The notes: generated by a model not told the origin, from the letters alone. A stretch of DNA of 64,000 nt from Streptomyces scabichelini (GCF_011045015.1 NZ_JAAKZY010000023.1:1-64000), one strand, 5' to 3'; positions 7,526 through 22,500 are shown, counted from the first letter of the stretch. Numbers and translations are program-made.

Positions 7526-10500
7526 TCAGCCCTGGTCGGGCAGCCCCAGCGGGGAGCGCCGGCCGCTGTGGCCCAGCGCTTCGGCGACGGCGGCGACGAC
7601 GTTCTTGCCGGCCGCACCGTTGGTGAGGGCGACGAAGCCGTCACCGCTGTGCAGGTTGCACAGGGACACCGCCTGGTAGCCGACCGGGGAGCCGGCGTGG
7701 CCGAACTGCACCTCGTCGTTCGTGCCGTCCACGACCGTGCCCAGGCCGTAGAAGCTGTCGCTGCTCGGGGACAGCATCAGGCGTGCCGTCTCACGCGACA
7801 GCAGGCTGAGCGGACGGCCCAGCGCGGAACGGCGGAGCTCCAGCGCGGCCTTGGCCAGGTCGGCAGCGGTCGTCCACAGACCGGCCGCGGCCTGGTCCGG
7901 GCGGACCAGCCAGCCGCCGTCGACCGGTCGGCCCTCCTCGTCGTGCCCGAGGGCCACCGGGCGGCCGTACCGCTCGGGAAACGCCTGGTCGAAGCTGGTC
8001 GCCCGCACGCCGATCGGTTCGAGCACAAGGTCCCGCATGGCTTCGTCGAACGGGCGGCCGGTGATGTCGGTCAGGAGCTGCTGGAGCACCGAGTAGTGGA
8101 CGTTGGCCTTGCGGAACTCCTTGCCCGGGACGCCCTCGCGCCCGACCGGGGGTGTCGTCGCCGGTGCCCGGCCGTGCAGCAGGTCGAGCAGCGAAGGCAC
8201 CGGACCTCCGGCGCGCGGGAAGCCCTTGCCGGGGGTCGGGGTGAGCCCCGACAGATGTCCCAGCAGGTGCCGGGCGGTCACCGGTGCCGCGTCGGCGTCT
8301 CCCGGTACCCGCCAGTCGACGAGGTACCGGTTGACGTCCGCGTCGAGGTCCAGTCGTCCCTCGTCCACGAGCCTGAGCACGCCGAGCGCGGTGATGTGCT
8401 TGCTCAGCGAGCCGACGTGGAAGACGGTCTCCTGGGTGACCGGGTCGGTGCCGTCCGCGGCCAGGGTGCCGAAGCTCTCGACGGCGACGAGTTCGCCGCC
8501 CTCGACGACGGCGACCACGGCGCCGGGGACCCGGTGCTGGGCCAGCGCGGCGGGCAGGCCGGACAGGGCCGCTCCGGCCGACGGCACGGTGGGCGCCGCC
8601 TGCTGTTCGGCGCTACCGGCCTCAGCCTCGGCCTCGGCGGCCGCGTCGACCAGGGCGGCCAGTTCCGCCAGGTCCCGCGCCTGGTAGTGCATGAACAGTG
8701 ACAGCGGCAGTCCTTCCCGGCGGGCGGCCGCGATCACCTGGATGACCAGGATCGAGTGCCCGCCCAGCTCGAAGAAGCTGTCCGTCGAGCCGATGTGCTC
8801 CCTGCCGAGGACCTGGCTCCAGATCTCGGCGAGTCTGCGTTCGGTGGGCGTACCGGGTGCGACGTGCTGTGTGTCGTCGGTGCCGTCGTCCGGGGCGGGC
8901 AGGGCCTTGCGGTCGACCTTTCCGTTGGCGTTCAGCGGGACGGCGTCCAGTTCCATGAACGCCGACGGCACCATGTACTCCGGCAGCAACTCGGCCAGGT
9001 GGGCGGCCAGTTGGTCCGCAGGAGCGGTGCCTGGGCCGTCAGCGGGTACGACGTATCCGACCAGACGTGTTTCGTCGCCATCGGTGCGGGCGACGACCAC
9101 GGCCTCGCCGACCAACGGGCAGCCCGCCAGTACGGCGGCGACCTCGGCCGGCTCGATCCGGTAGCCGCGGATCTTCACCTGGTCGTCCACGCGCCCGAGG
9201 AAATCGACCGCGCCCTCGGTGTTCCACCGCACCATGTCCCCGGTCCGGTACAGCCGTTCACCGGCGGCGCCGAACGGATCCGGCACAAAGCGCTCCGCCG
9301 TCAGCTCCGGCCGGCCCACATAGCCGCGGGCCACGCCGACGCCACCGACGTACAGTTCGCCCACGGCGCCCACCGGCACCGGCCGCATCCGCTCGTCCAG
9401 CACGTGGACGCGCATTCCCGGCAGCGGGTGGCCGATCGGCACCACCGCGTCCAGGTCCGCGCCGGCCGGCACTGGGTGGATCGTGGTACCGACGGACGCC
9501 TCGGTCGGCCCGTACTCGTTGATCAGCCGGCCCTCGCCCAGCCATCCGGCCCAGCGTGCGGCCAGGGTGCCCGCGAGCGCCTCACCGGCCACCACGACCA
9601 CGCCCGCAAGGCCGGCGGCCTGCTCGGGTGTGACCTGATGCGACAGCACTTCCAGGTGACCTGGGGTCAGTTTCAGGAAGCTGAACGGCCCGTGGGCCAG
9701 CAGCCAGCCGCCCAGTTCGTCCAGTCCCGCGTCGGAGGGGAAGAGCGCGACGCGCTGTCCGGCGCACAGCGGTGCCCACAGGTTCGGCACGACCAGGTCG
9801 AACGCCACCGACGAGAACACCGCCCCGCCACCGGTGCCCCGGCCCGCCAGTTCCCGCACGGCCCAGCCCACGTGGTTGCCCAGGCCGCGATGCGAGACCA
9901 TCACGCCCTTCGGACGGCCCGTGGACCCCGACGTGAACACCACGTACGCCACACCGTCGGCGTCGGCACGCCCCTCGGGCCGCGACGACGGCCGCCCCGC
10001 GATCGTGTCCGCGTCGGCGTCCACGTCGACGAGAGTGCCGTCGAAGCCGGCCACCGGGCCGCGGCCGACCAGGACCCGGGCTCCGGCGTCCGCCAGCATG
10101 CCGGCCACCCGCTGCCCCGGAAGCACCGGATCCAGCGGAACGTACCCGGCCCCGGCCTTCCACACGGCGAGCAGACCCACCATCAGGTCGGCGCCGCGCT
10201 CCAGCAGGACACCGACGACGGACCGGGAACCGACACCCAGTGCCCGCAGGTGATGCGCGAGCCGGTTCGCCCGCGCGTCCAGTTCCGCGTACGTCAGCGA
10301 CACCTGACCGGCGACCACCGCCACCGCGTCGGGCACCCGGGCGGCCTGCTCCTCGAACATCTCCACCACCGGCCGCTCCACCACCGGCCCCGCGCCCACC
10401 GACCAGCCGCCGAGGGTCTCCGCCTCCTCCGCCGGCAGGTGGACGAGGCGGGCGTCGCCGTCCGGGTCGGCGGCCATCGCCTCCAGCACGGCCCGGTACA

Positions 10501-13500
10501 TGCCGGCGAGCCGGGTGGCGTGCGCACGGCTCAGCGTGCGGGAGTCGGCCCGCAGGTTGATCCGGCCCGGTGCGGTCGACACCGAGAAGCCGAACTCGTT
10601 GGTGCTGTTCCCGGTGCTGGCGGAGGCGTCGATCATGCTGGTGTCGCTGCCGCTGAAGTCCTGGTAGCTGAAGTACACGTCGACGAGCCGGCTGCCGCCG
10701 CCCAACTCCTGCTGGAGGGCGGGCATCGGGAAGTTCCGGTGTTCCCACATGCCGAGTTCCTGCCGGAAGACGTTCCGCACCATCTCCTGCCAGGTCCGGG
10801 CCGTGCGGTCCACCGCGAACGGCAGGATGTTGAGGTACATGCCGTACACCCGCTCGGCGCCCACCGCCTCGGGCCGGACGTGCGCGACCAGGCCGGTGAA
10901 GAACTCCTGCTCGCGGGTGAGCTGGCCGAGCACCTTCAGATGCGCGGTGTGCAGCACGCTCTTCAGCGACACCCTCGCCGCTGTCGCGAGGAGCTGGAGC
11001 CGGTCCGTCAGATCGTCGAAGGCGACCTCCAGCTTGTACTTCTCCGGTTCGGCGTCCCCTGCGTCACCCCAGCCCTCGGGCATGGTGAACTTCTCACGCC
11101 CGACGACGACATCACGCCAGTAGTCCCGGTGCCGCTCCGACGCCAGAGCGGAGAGCTCGGCGGCGACGGTGTCGGCGAACCGTATGGCCGGGGCCGGCGG
11201 CCGCTCGGGCTCGCGGCCTTCGGCGTACGCGCGGTAGATCTCCAGCAGTTCGGTCAGCAGGCCGCTGAAGCTCCAGCCCTCCAGGATCACGTGGGACTGC
11301 GCGATGGTGAACTGCCAGCTCCCGTCGGCGCATTGGTGGATCGTGATGCGCACGAGGGGTGCGGCGGCGTGGTCGAGCGCCGTCGTGTTCTCGCTGTCGA
11401 CGAACTCCCGCAGGGCACGGTCCTGTTCGTCCTGGGCCAGGGCGCTCAGGTCGAAGAACCGGACGGGCGTGGGCACGTCGGCGTGCACCAGCTGCATCGG
11501 CACCGAGAAACGGTCGAGCTCCAGGGAGGTGCGCAGCACGTCGTGCCTGCGCAGCAGTTCCGCGACCGCCGACCGCATGGCCTCCTCCACCACCGGCCGT
11601 CCGTCCCGGACCCGCAGGGACGTCACGAGGTGGTAGTTGAGCCGGTCACCCGCGCCGAGCATCTCGACCAGCATGCCGATCTGGTTCTGCATCATCGGGT
11701 AGGCGTCGGCCAGTCCGTCGGGCAGCAGTGCCCGGTCGGCGTCGCCGACCAGCGCGAACGGTGCGACCGCCGCCGAGGTGACGGGGCCGCCGTCGACCGC
11801 GCTTCCGGAGAGCCGCTCGCACAGCGCGCCGAGCGTCTGCGCCTCGAGCGTCTCGCGGACGGTGACGTCGTAACCGGCCTCCCGCAGGGCACCCACCAGC
11901 ATCACGGCCCGGATGGAGTCGCCGCCCAGTTCGTAGAAGCCGTCGTCGACACCGACCCGCCGTACGCCCAGTGTCTCCTGCCAGATGGCGGCGACCCGTT
12001 CCTCCAGCGGGGTGCGGGGGGCGGTGTAGTCCCGCCCGGTGCTCACGGCCGAGGCGTCGGGCGCGGGCAGGGCACGACGGTCCAGCTTGCCGTTGACCGT
12101 CAGCGGGATCCGCTCGACGGTCACGAAGACCGCCGGGACCATGTACTCGGGCAGCTCCAGAGCCGTGAACGCCCGCAGGTCTGCCACGGCCGGCAGCTCA
12201 CCCTCCGCGACAACGTAGGCGACCAGCCGCTCGTCGCGGACGATCACCACCGCTTCCCGGACCGCCGGGTGCGCCGCCAGCCTGGCGCTGATCTCGCCCG
12301 GTTCGATCCGGTAGCCGTGCAGCTTGACCTGGTCGTCGATGCGGCCGAGGAACTCAAGACTGCCGTCCTGTCGGCGGCGCGCCAGGTCGCCGGTGCGGTA
12401 CAGGCGGGAGCCGGGCGGGCCGAACGGGTCCGGCACGAAGCGTTCCGCGGTCAGCTCGGGGCGGCCCAGGTAACCGCGCGCCACGCCGGGACCACCGATG
12501 TGCAGTTCGCCCGCGGTGCCCACCGGGACCAGCTCACCGAACCGGTCCAGCAGGTGGATGGTGGTGTCGCTGAGCGGACGCCCGATCGGGGCGACCGCGC
12601 CCGGGGCGACATCGCGCTGGGTGAGCCGGTGGTAGGTGCAGTAGACCGTGGCCTCCGTCGGCCCGTACATGTTGACCAGGGCCGTGCGGCCAAGACCCAG
12701 CCGTTCGACCCACGGGCGTACGTCGGCCACCTCCAGCTTCTCGCCGGCCAGCACCACCGCGCGCAGCGACAGCTGCTTGAGCCGCCTGTCGCCCGGCGCG
12801 GTCGCCGTGGCGAGAAGTGAGCGGAAGGCGGTCGGGGTCTGCGCCAGCACCGTGACCTCGCGCTCGACCAGCAGATCCAGGAACTCCTCCGGAGAACGCG
12901 TCACCTCACGCGGCACCACCACCAGGGTCCCGCCGTGCAGCAGCGCACCCCACATCTCGAACACCGACACATCAAAGGCGTACGAGTGGAACAGAGCCCA
13001 CACGTCATGCTCGTCGAAGCCGTAGTGCTCCTGCATCGTGTCCAACAGGCGCACCACCTGCGCGTGCGCCAGCGTCACACCCTTCGGGCGGCCCGTCGAA
13101 CCCGACGTGTAGATCACGTACACGACGTTCTCCGGCACCGTCAGCGCCACCGGGGCGGCCTGGGGGCGGGCCACGATAGCGTCCGCGTCCCTGTCCAGGA
13201 CGACGAGTTCACCGTCGTACACGTCCTCCAGCACCGACACCAGACCGCCGGAGGTCACCACAGCCCTGGCACCCGCGTCCGCCAGCACGAACCCCAGACG
13301 ATCCGCCGGGTTCGCCGGATCCAGCGGCAGATAGCCCGCCCCTGCCTTCAGCACACCCAGCAGCGTCGGCATCAGATCCGGGCCGCGCTCCAGGCACACC
13401 CCCACCAAAGACTCGGGACCCACACCCAACGACCGCAGATGATGGGCGAGTTGGTTGGCCCGCGCGTCCAGCTCCGCGTACGTCAGCGACACCTCACCGG

Positions 13501-16500
13501 CGACCACCGCCACCGCGTCCGGCGTCAGCGCGGCACGCTCCTCGAAGAGCTCGTGAACACACCGCTCCACCGGAGCGGTCTGCGCCGCCGACACCGCGCC
13601 GATCAAGGCCTCCCGCTCACCGGCGGGCAGGTACACCGCACGCGCGTCGCCGTCCAGGTCCGCGGCCATCGACTCCAGCACCGCCCGGTACATCCCCGCC
13701 AGCCGGTCGCCGTTGGCGCGGCTGATGGCGTGGCTGTGAGTGGCGAGCGTGAGGTGGTGCGTGCCGTGGCCGTGCACGGACAGCTCGAACTCGTTGGGCG
13801 CGTCGTTGATCCCGGTTCCGGTGTCGACGACGTCCGTGTCCACCTGGTGGAAGTCGACGTAGTTGAAGTAGGCGTCGATCAGACGGCGGCCGCCGCCCCA
13901 CTGGCGCTGGATCTCGGGCATCGGGTAGCGCCGGTGCCGCCAGCCGGCCAGTTCCGTCGCGAGTACCTGGCGCACCGTCTCGCGCCAGGTCCGGGTTCCG
14001 CGGGAGAACGCGAACGGCAGCGTGTTGAGGTGCATGCCGAGTACCCGCTCGGCGCCCGGGGCCTCCGGACGGGTGTGGTAGACGACGCCGGTGTGGAAGG
14101 CGTCCTCCTCCGTGAGCTGGCTCAGCACCTTCAGGTGCGCCGCCAGCAGCACGCTCTTGACCGGGACCTGCGCCTCGGTGGCCAGGGCGCGCAGCCGGTC
14201 CGCGAGGTCGTCGACGGGGACGCGGACGCTGTACACCTCCAGCGGGCGGCTGGGGGCGTCGGCCCAGTCGTCCGGCAGGGTGAGCGGCCGGTGGTCGAGG
14301 GCGACCCGCTCCCAGTACGCGCGGTCCTCGGCCGAGGCCAGGGACTCCAGTTCACCGGCGACGCAGTCCGCGAAACGCACGGCGGGGGCCTGGTAGGGCT
14401 CCGGTGCGCGGCCGTCCCGCAGGAGCCGATAGCACTCCAGCAGTTCCGTCTGGAGCGAGTGGTGGCTCCAGCCCTCCAGGATGACGTGCGACTGGGTGAG
14501 CGTCAGCCACCACGCGTCGTCGCTCTCCAGGTGCGCGAAGACCCTCAGCAGCGGCGCCTCCGTCAGGTCGAACAGGGTGGCGCGTTCCTGTGCCGCATGG
14601 TCGACGAGCAGCTGCTCGCCGGCCTTGCGGTCGGTCGTCCCGCGCAGGTCCGCCCAGCCGACCGGAACCTCGGCCGTCGCGTGGACGATCTGCACCGGCA
14701 CCGAGTAGCCCGACAGGTGCAGCGACGTCCGCAGCACCTCGTGCCGCTCCACCAGCAACGCCACGGCATCGCGCAGCGCCTCGGCGGAGAACGGGCCCTC
14801 GTCCCGGATCCGGACCATGGTGACGTTGTGGTAGTTGTTCCGGCCGTCGTCGGAGAGCAGTTCGGCGGCCATGCCCAGCTGCGCCCGGGTCAGCGGGTAC
14901 GCGTCCACCGCGTCCTCCGGCAGCCGGGCCAGGTCCGCCTCGGGCAACAGTGTGAACGGCCGTACGGCGTCCTCGTCCACCGCCCGGCCGACGGCCGGGG
15001 TGCGGCCCGCCAGCAGCACGGCCATCCGTGCGACCGTGTGGTACTCGAAGACCTCCTGGACGCCGACCTCGAAGCCGGCCCCGCGCAGCGCGCCCGCCAG
15101 GGCGACGGCCCGGATGGAGTCACCGCCCATCTCGAAGAAGCCGTCCTCGACACCGATCCGTTCGAGGTCGAGCACCTCGCACCACACGGCGGCGACACGG
15201 GCCTCCAGCCAGGAGCGCGGCGCGACGTACTCACCGGCCGCGAAGGCGTCCAGGCCGGGTGCCGGAAGGGCACGCCGGTCGGCCTTGCCGTTGGCGCCCA
15301 GCGGCATGACGTCCAGCCGTACGTACGCCGACGGGAGCAGCGCCTCGGGCAGTTCGTGGGCGAGCCGGGCGCGCAGCTCGGCCGGGTCGGCCGACTGGCC
15401 CGGGGCCGGGACGACGTAGGCGACCAGGCGGGGCAGGCCCGCGCTGTCCTCGCGGACCACGACCACGGCGTTCGACACCTCGGGCAGCGCGCTCAGCGCG
15501 GCCTCCGTCTCACCGGGCTCGACGCGTGCGCCGCGGATCTTGACCTGGTCGTCGGTGCGGCCCAGGAACTCCACGGTGCCGTCGGCCCGCCACCGTGCCC
15601 GGTCGCCGGTCCGGTAGAGGCGGGCGCCCGCGGGTCCGAACGGGTCGGGCACGAAGGAGCGCGCGGTCAGGTCCGGCCGGTTCAGGTAGCCGAAGGCCAG
15701 CGCGACACCGCCGATGTACAGCTCGCCCGGGGTGCCGACCGGGACCGAGTGCATCCGGGAGTCGAGGATGTGGATCGTGACGTTCTGCATGGGCGCACCG
15801 AGCGGCACGCGCTGCAGTCCCTCCAGGCCCTCGGGTGTGCAGTGCCAGGCCGAGACGTCGACCGCGGCCTCACAGGGCCCGTACTGGTTGTGCAGTTCCG
15901 CCCACGGCAGGCGGGTGGTGAACTCCTTCGCGAGGGCGACGGAGAGGTCTTCGCCGCCGGACACGACGATCCGCAGGGAACCCAGTTCGGACAGGTCGTC
16001 GACGGCGAGGACGGCGGCCAGCATCGACGGCACGAAGTGCAGGTTCGTCACCCCGTACCGGGCGATCGCCGTACGCAGGTAGGCGGGGTCGCGGTGGCCG
16101 CCGGGCCGGGCCACGGCGATGCGGGCGCCGGCCATGAGCGGTCCGAAGATCTCGGCGAGCGACGGGTCGAACCCGATCGGGATCTTCTGGAGCACCACGT
16201 CGGCGGCGGTGAGCCGCAGGTAGGTGCGCTGCGTCCAGTCGAGCCGGTTGACCAGGCCCCGGTGGTCGCAGAGCACACCCTTGGGACGGCCGGTCGAGCC
16301 GGAGGTGTAGATGAGGTACGCGGCGTCGTCCGGGCCGGTGACGGGCTCCGGGTCGTGCGAGCCCTGCCCGCTCCAGCGGGCCTCGTCGTCGAGCAGCACC
16401 TCGGTGGCGCCGCTGCCCTCGACCAGCGGGAGCAGTTCGCGCCGGGTGACCAGGACGGCGGCCTTGGCGTCGCGGACCATGTGGGAGAGCCGGTCGGCCG

Positions 16501-19500
16501 GGTAGTCCGGGTCCAGCGGCACGTATACGCCGCCCGACTTGAACACCGCGAGGACAGTGGCGACCAGCTCCACGGACCGCTCGACGCAGACGCCGACGAG
16601 GGTGCCCGGGAGCACGCCCGTGCCCCGCAGGTGGTGGGCGAGCCGGTTGGCACGCGCGTTGAGCTCGGCGTAGGTGAGCTCCTCGTCCTCGTAGACCAGG
16701 GCCACGGCGTCGGGGGTGGCCGCGACCTGGCGCTCGAACAGTTCGTGCAGACAGGCGTCGACCTGCTCGGCGCCGGTGTCGTTCCAGGTCCCGAGAATCC
16801 GTTCCAGCTCCCCGGCGGGCAGCCGCGGCACAAGGGCGTCGCCCTCGTCGTCGGCGGCCATCGACTCCAGCACCGCCCGGTACATCGCGGCCAGCCGCTC
16901 CCCGTCGGCCCGGCCGAAGTGCTGGGTGCCGGTCTTCAGGACCAGGCCCTCGGCCGCCGTGGTCACGGCGAGCGAGAACTCCATCGAGCCGGCGCCAAGA
17001 CCCGCATCCACGTCGATGACGTCGGTGTCGACGGCGCCCGTGAAGTTCAGGTAGTTGAACATCACGTCCAGCAGCCGTCGGCCGCCGGCGGCCTGGCGCT
17101 GGATCTCGGGCAGCGGGTGCCGCCGGTGCGGCCAGAGCTCGACCTCGCGGTCGAAGACCCGCTGGACCAGCTCGCGCCAGGTCCGCGCGCCGCGGTCCAC
17201 AGCGAACGGAAGGGTGTTGAGGTACATGCCCGGCACCCGGTCGGCGCCCAGCGCCTCGGGGCGCGCGTCGCAGACCAGACCGGTGTGGAAGGCCTCCTCG
17301 TCGGTGAGCTGGCTCATCACCTTCAGATGCGCCGCCAGCAGCACGCTCTTCAGCGAGACCCTGGACCGGGTGGCGAAGGCACGCAGCGGCGCCTCCAGGT
17401 CCCGCAGCGGGACGACGACCGCGTAGTCCTCAGCCGGCTCGCCGGACAGGGCCGGCGCGGAAGGCAGCGACAGCGGCGTGTACTCCTCGACGACGTGCTG
17501 CCAGTAGGCGCGGTCCTCGGTGCCGGCCAGGGACTCCAGCTCGCCGGCCACGAAGTCGGCGAAGCGCACGCTCGGCACCTCGTACAGCTCCGGCTCCAGA
17601 CCGTCGCGCAGCCGCCGGTAGCAGGAGACGACCTCCGTCAGCAGGGAGTGCTGGCTCCAGCCCTCGGTGATGGCGTGGGTCTGGGTGAAGGTCAGGCGCC
17701 AGCCGGCGTCGTCCTCCACGTGCACGGCGGCCCGCAGCAGCGGCGCGGCCGCCAGGTCGAAGACCGCCTCCCGCTCGGCCGCCACGAAGTCCCGCAGCAC
17801 CTGCCGGCGCGCGTCCTCGTCCAGCTGCCGTACGTCGTGCACGGTCAGCGGGATGGCCGCCTCGGCGTGCACCAACTGCATCGGCACGGAGTAGGTGTGC
17901 ATGTCGAACGACGTGCGCAGCACGTCGTGCCGCGCGGCGACCAGGTCTACGGCGGCCCGCAGGGCGTCGGCGTCGAAGGGCCGGTCGTCCCGGATCCGGA
18001 AGCCGCTGACGTTGTGGTAGTTGTTGCGGCTGTCGTCGACCAGCATCTCGACGACCATGCCGAGCTGCACCTGCGACAGCGGATAGGCGTCGACCACGCC
18101 CTCCGGGAGCTTCGCCCGGTCCTGCGTGCCGATCAGCGCGAACGGCTCCACACCACGATCCGCGTCCGACACCGCCGGCCGACCGGTGATCAACTCCGAA
18201 AGCCCGGCGACCGTACGGTGCTCCAGGACGTCCCGCACCGCCACGTCGAACCCGGCCGCACGCAACGCACCCACCAGCGCCACCGCCCGGATCGAGTCAC
18301 CGCCCAGCTCGAAGAACCCGTCCTCGACACCGACCCGCTCGGCCCCCAGCACCTCCTGCCAGACAGCCGCCGTCCGCTCCTCGGTCGGCGTACGGGGCGC
18401 GATGTAGGTGTGACCGGTCTCCACGGCGGACGCGTCGGGCGCGGGCAGGGCACGACGGTCCAGCTTGCCGTTGACCGTCAGCGGGATCCGCTCGACGGTC
18501 ACGAAGACCGCCGGGACCATGTACTCGGGCAGCTCCAGAGCCGTGAACGCCCGCAGGTCGGCCACGGCCGGCAGCTCACCCTCCGCGACAACGTAGGCGA
18601 CCAGCCGCTCGTCGCGGACGATCACCACGGCGTCGCGGATCGCGGGGTGAGCGGCCAGGCGGGCACTGATCTCACCCGGCTCGATCCGGTACCCGCGCAC
18701 CTTGACCTGGTCGTCGACCCGGCCGAGGAACTCAAGACTGCCGTCCTCCCGGCGGCGCGCCAGGTCGCCGGTGCCGTACAGGCGGGAGCCGGGCGGACCG
18801 AACGGGTCCGGCACGAAGCGCTCCGCCGTCAGCTCGGGGCGGCCCAGGTAGCCACGCGCCACGCCGGGACCACCGACGTGGAGCTCGCCAGGAGCACCCA
18901 CAGGCACCAACTCGCCGAACCGGTCCAGCAGATGGAGGGTGGTGTCGCTGAGCGGACGCCCGATCGGGGCGACCGCACCCGGGGCGACATCGCGGGAGGT
19001 GAGCCGGTGGTAAGTGCAGTAGACCGTGGCCTCCGTCGGCCCGTACATGTTGACGAGACCCGGCCGCTCAAGGCCCAGCCGGTCCGTCCACGGACGCAGG
19101 TCACCGACTTCCAGCTTCTCCCCCGCGAAGATCACCGTACGGAGGCTCAGCCGCCCGATCCGCGGGTCGTCCTGGCTCGCCGCCGTCGCCAGTGAGCGGA
19201 AGGCGGTCGGGGTCTGCGCCAGCACCGTGACCTCGCGCTCGACCAGCAGATCCAGGAACTCCTCCGGCGACCGCGTCACCTCACGCGGCACCACCACCAG
19301 AGTCCCGCCATGCAGCAACGCACCCCACATCTCGAACACCGACACATCAAAGGCGTACGAGTGGAACAGAGCCCACACGTCATGCTCGTCGAAGCCGTAG
19401 TGCTCCTGCATCGTGTCCAGCAGCCGCACCACCTGCGCGTGCGCCAGCGTCACACCCTTCGGGCGGCCCGTCGAACCCGACGTGTAGATGACATACACCG

Positions 19501-22500
19501 TGTTGTCCGGCACCGTAAGCGACACCGGGGCCGACTCCGGACGCGACGCGACGAGATCGGCATCCCGGTCCAGGACAACCAACTCGCCGCCGTACACACC
19601 CTCCAGCACCGACACCAGGCCACCCGAGGTCACCACGGCCCTGGCACCCGCGTCCGCCAGCACGAACCCCAGACGATCCGCCGGGTTCGCCGGATCCAGC
19701 GGCAGATAACCCGCCCCCGCCTTCAGCACACCCAGCAGCGTCGGCATCAGATCCGGCCCACGCTCCAGACACACACCCACCAAAGACTCCGGGCCAACGC
19801 CCAACGACCGCAGATGATGGGCGAGTTGGTTGGCCCGCGCGTCCAGCTCCGCGTACGTCAGCGACACCTCACCCGCGACCAACGCCACCGCGTCCGGCGT
19901 CAGCGCGGCCCGCTCCTCGAAGAGCTCGTGAACACACCGCTCCACCGGAGCCGATGCCTTGACGGGCAGAGCGGACGCCGCCAGCAGCTCTCGGTCGGCG
20001 GCGGGCAAGTACACCGCGCGCGCGTCGCCGTCCAGGTCCGCGGCCATCGACTCCAGCACCGACCGGTACATGCCGACCAGCCGCTCGACGTTGGCCTGAC
20101 TGATGACGTGGGAGTCCCCCCGTACGCCGAGCATGCCGCTGATCGCCGTCACGGCGAGGGAGAACTCGTTGGGGTTCTCCCCCATCTCCGCGCCCTCGTC
20201 CACCAGGTCACCGTCGACCTGGTGGAAGTCGAGGTAGTTGAAGAAGATGTCGACGAGGCGCTCGGTCGCTCCGACCTCACGCTGGATCGCCGGCATCGGG
20301 AAGTGCCGGTAGGACCAGTTGGCGATCTCACGCGCGAAGACCTGCTGGACCAGCTCGCGCCAGGTCCGGGCGGTGCGGTCGGCCGCGAACGGCAGGGTGT
20401 TGAGGTGCATGCCGAGCACCCGGTCGGCGCCCGGGGCCTCCGGACGGATGTGGTAGACGACGCCGGTGTGGAAGGCGTCCTCGTCGGTGAGCTGGCTCAT
20501 CACCTTCACGTGCGCGGCCAGCAGCACGCTCTTCAGGGAGGCCTGGGCCGCCGAGGCGAGCGCGCGCAGTCCCGCTTCCAGGTCGTTCAGGCGGAACGCC
20601 GTGCCCACCGGCTCGGCGGGCACGGAGAGATCACCGTGCCAGCCGGACGGCAGGGAGAACTTGGTGTGCCCGGTGACCACCTCGCGCCAGTACGCGCGGT
20701 CCTCCTTCGACTCCAGCGCCCGCAGTTCCGCTGCGATGGCGTCGGCGAACCGTACGGGGGGCGCCCGGTGGGGCTCCGGCCGTGCACCGTCGCGCAGTCG
20801 GCCGTAGACCTCCAGCAACTCGCTGCACAGCGAGTTGATGCTCCAGCCCTCGAGGACGACGTGCGACTCCGTCAGACCGAGCCACCATGCCCCGTCGCTC
20901 TCCAGGTGCGCGGACACCCGCAGCAGCGGGGCCGCCGACAGGTCGAACACCGTGGCGCGCTCCGCGGCGACGAAGTCCCGCAGCGCACGCTCGCGCCTGT
21001 CGGCGTCGTCCACCGTGCGCAGGTCGCGCACCGTCACCGGAACCTCGGCGGCCCGGTGGACGACCTGCACCGGAACCGTGTACCGGTCCAGGTGGACGGA
21101 GGTGCGCAGCACCTCGTGCCGGTGTACGAGGATGCTCGCGGCCTCGCGCAGGGCGTCGGCGTCGAAGGGCCGGTCGTCGCGGATCCGGAAGAGGCTGACG
21201 TTGTGGTAGTTGTTCCGCCGGTCGTCGGCGAGTTGCTCGGCGATCATGCCGAGCTGCACCTGTGACAGCGGGTAGGCGTCGACCACGCCCTCCGGGAGCA
21301 GGGCCCTGTCCTCCTCGCCGATCAGCGCGAAGGGGGCGACGGACTGCTCCTCCAGCTCGGGAGCGGGCAGGCCGGTGATCAGTTCGCCGAGTCCGGCGAC
21401 CGTACGGTGCTCGAAGACGTCCCGTACCGCCACGTCGAATCCGGCGGCACGCAACGCGCCCACCAGCGCCAGGACCCGGATCGAGTCACCGCCCAGCTCG
21501 AAGAACCCGTCCTCGACACCGACCCGCTCGACCCCCAGCACCTCCTGCCAGACGGCCGCCACCCGCTCCTCGGTCGGCGTACGCGGCGCGACGAACGCCG
21601 ACTCGGCGAACGCCCCCTCACCCGGCTCGGGCAGGGCACGACGGTCCAGCTTGCCGTTGACCGTCAGCGGAATCCGCTCCAGCTCCACGAACGCCGCCGG
21701 CACCATGTACTCCGGCAACGCCTCGCCCACGAACGCCCGCAGCTCGGCGGTCGACGGCACTTCCCCGTCCGTGACCAGGTAGGCCACCAGCCGTTCGTCG
21801 CGGACGATGACCACGGCCTCGCGGATCGCGGGATGAGCGGCCAGCCGGGCACTGATCTCACCCGGCTCGATGCGATACCCGCGCACCTTCACCTGGTCAT
21901 CGCTGCGGCCCAGGAACTCCAGACTCCCGTCCGCCCGCCGCCGCGCCAGATCACCACTGCGATACAGCCGCCCACCCGCAGGACCGAACGGATCGGGCAC
22001 AAACCGCTCCGCCGTCAACTCCGGCCGGTTCAAATACCCCCGCGCCACCCCCGGGCCGCCCACATGAATCTCACCCGGCACCCCCACCGGCACCAACTCA
22101 CCGAACCGGTCCAGCAGATACACCGACAGGTCACTGAGGGGATACCCGACGCGGTTGGCCGCCGACGGCTCGAAGTCCTCCCCGGTGACCTGGTAGTAGG
22201 TGGTGTGCACGGTGGTCTCGGTGATGCCGTACATGTTCGCCAGCACGGGCCGCTCAAAGCCCAGCCGGTCCGTCCACGGACGCAGGTCACCGACCTCCAG
22301 CTTCTCCCCCGCGAAGATCACCGCACGCAGGGCCAGCCGGCCGATCCGCGGATCACCCTGGCCCGCCGCCGCCACCAGCGACCGGAAGGCCGTCGGCGTC
22401 TGCGACAACACCGTGACCTTCCGCTCGACCAGCAGATCCAGGAACTCCTCCGGAGAACGCGTCACCTCACGCGGCACCACCACCAGAGTCCCGCCATGGA

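Noticed and set aside
6463..7644. A long fused frame in front of the MFS transporter
   Set aside because: It reads through the carbamoyltransferase gene in the wrong frame; the ATG at 6462 with a 4-nt overlap is the natural start.
8756..19195. Very long open frames on the plus strand opposite NRPS-2 (for example 8756-12820 and 12935-19195)
   Set aside because: They are antisense shadows of GC-rich NRPS codons. Their translations are His/Arg/Gln/Val-rich without any domain, while the minus strand encodes complete NRPS domains.
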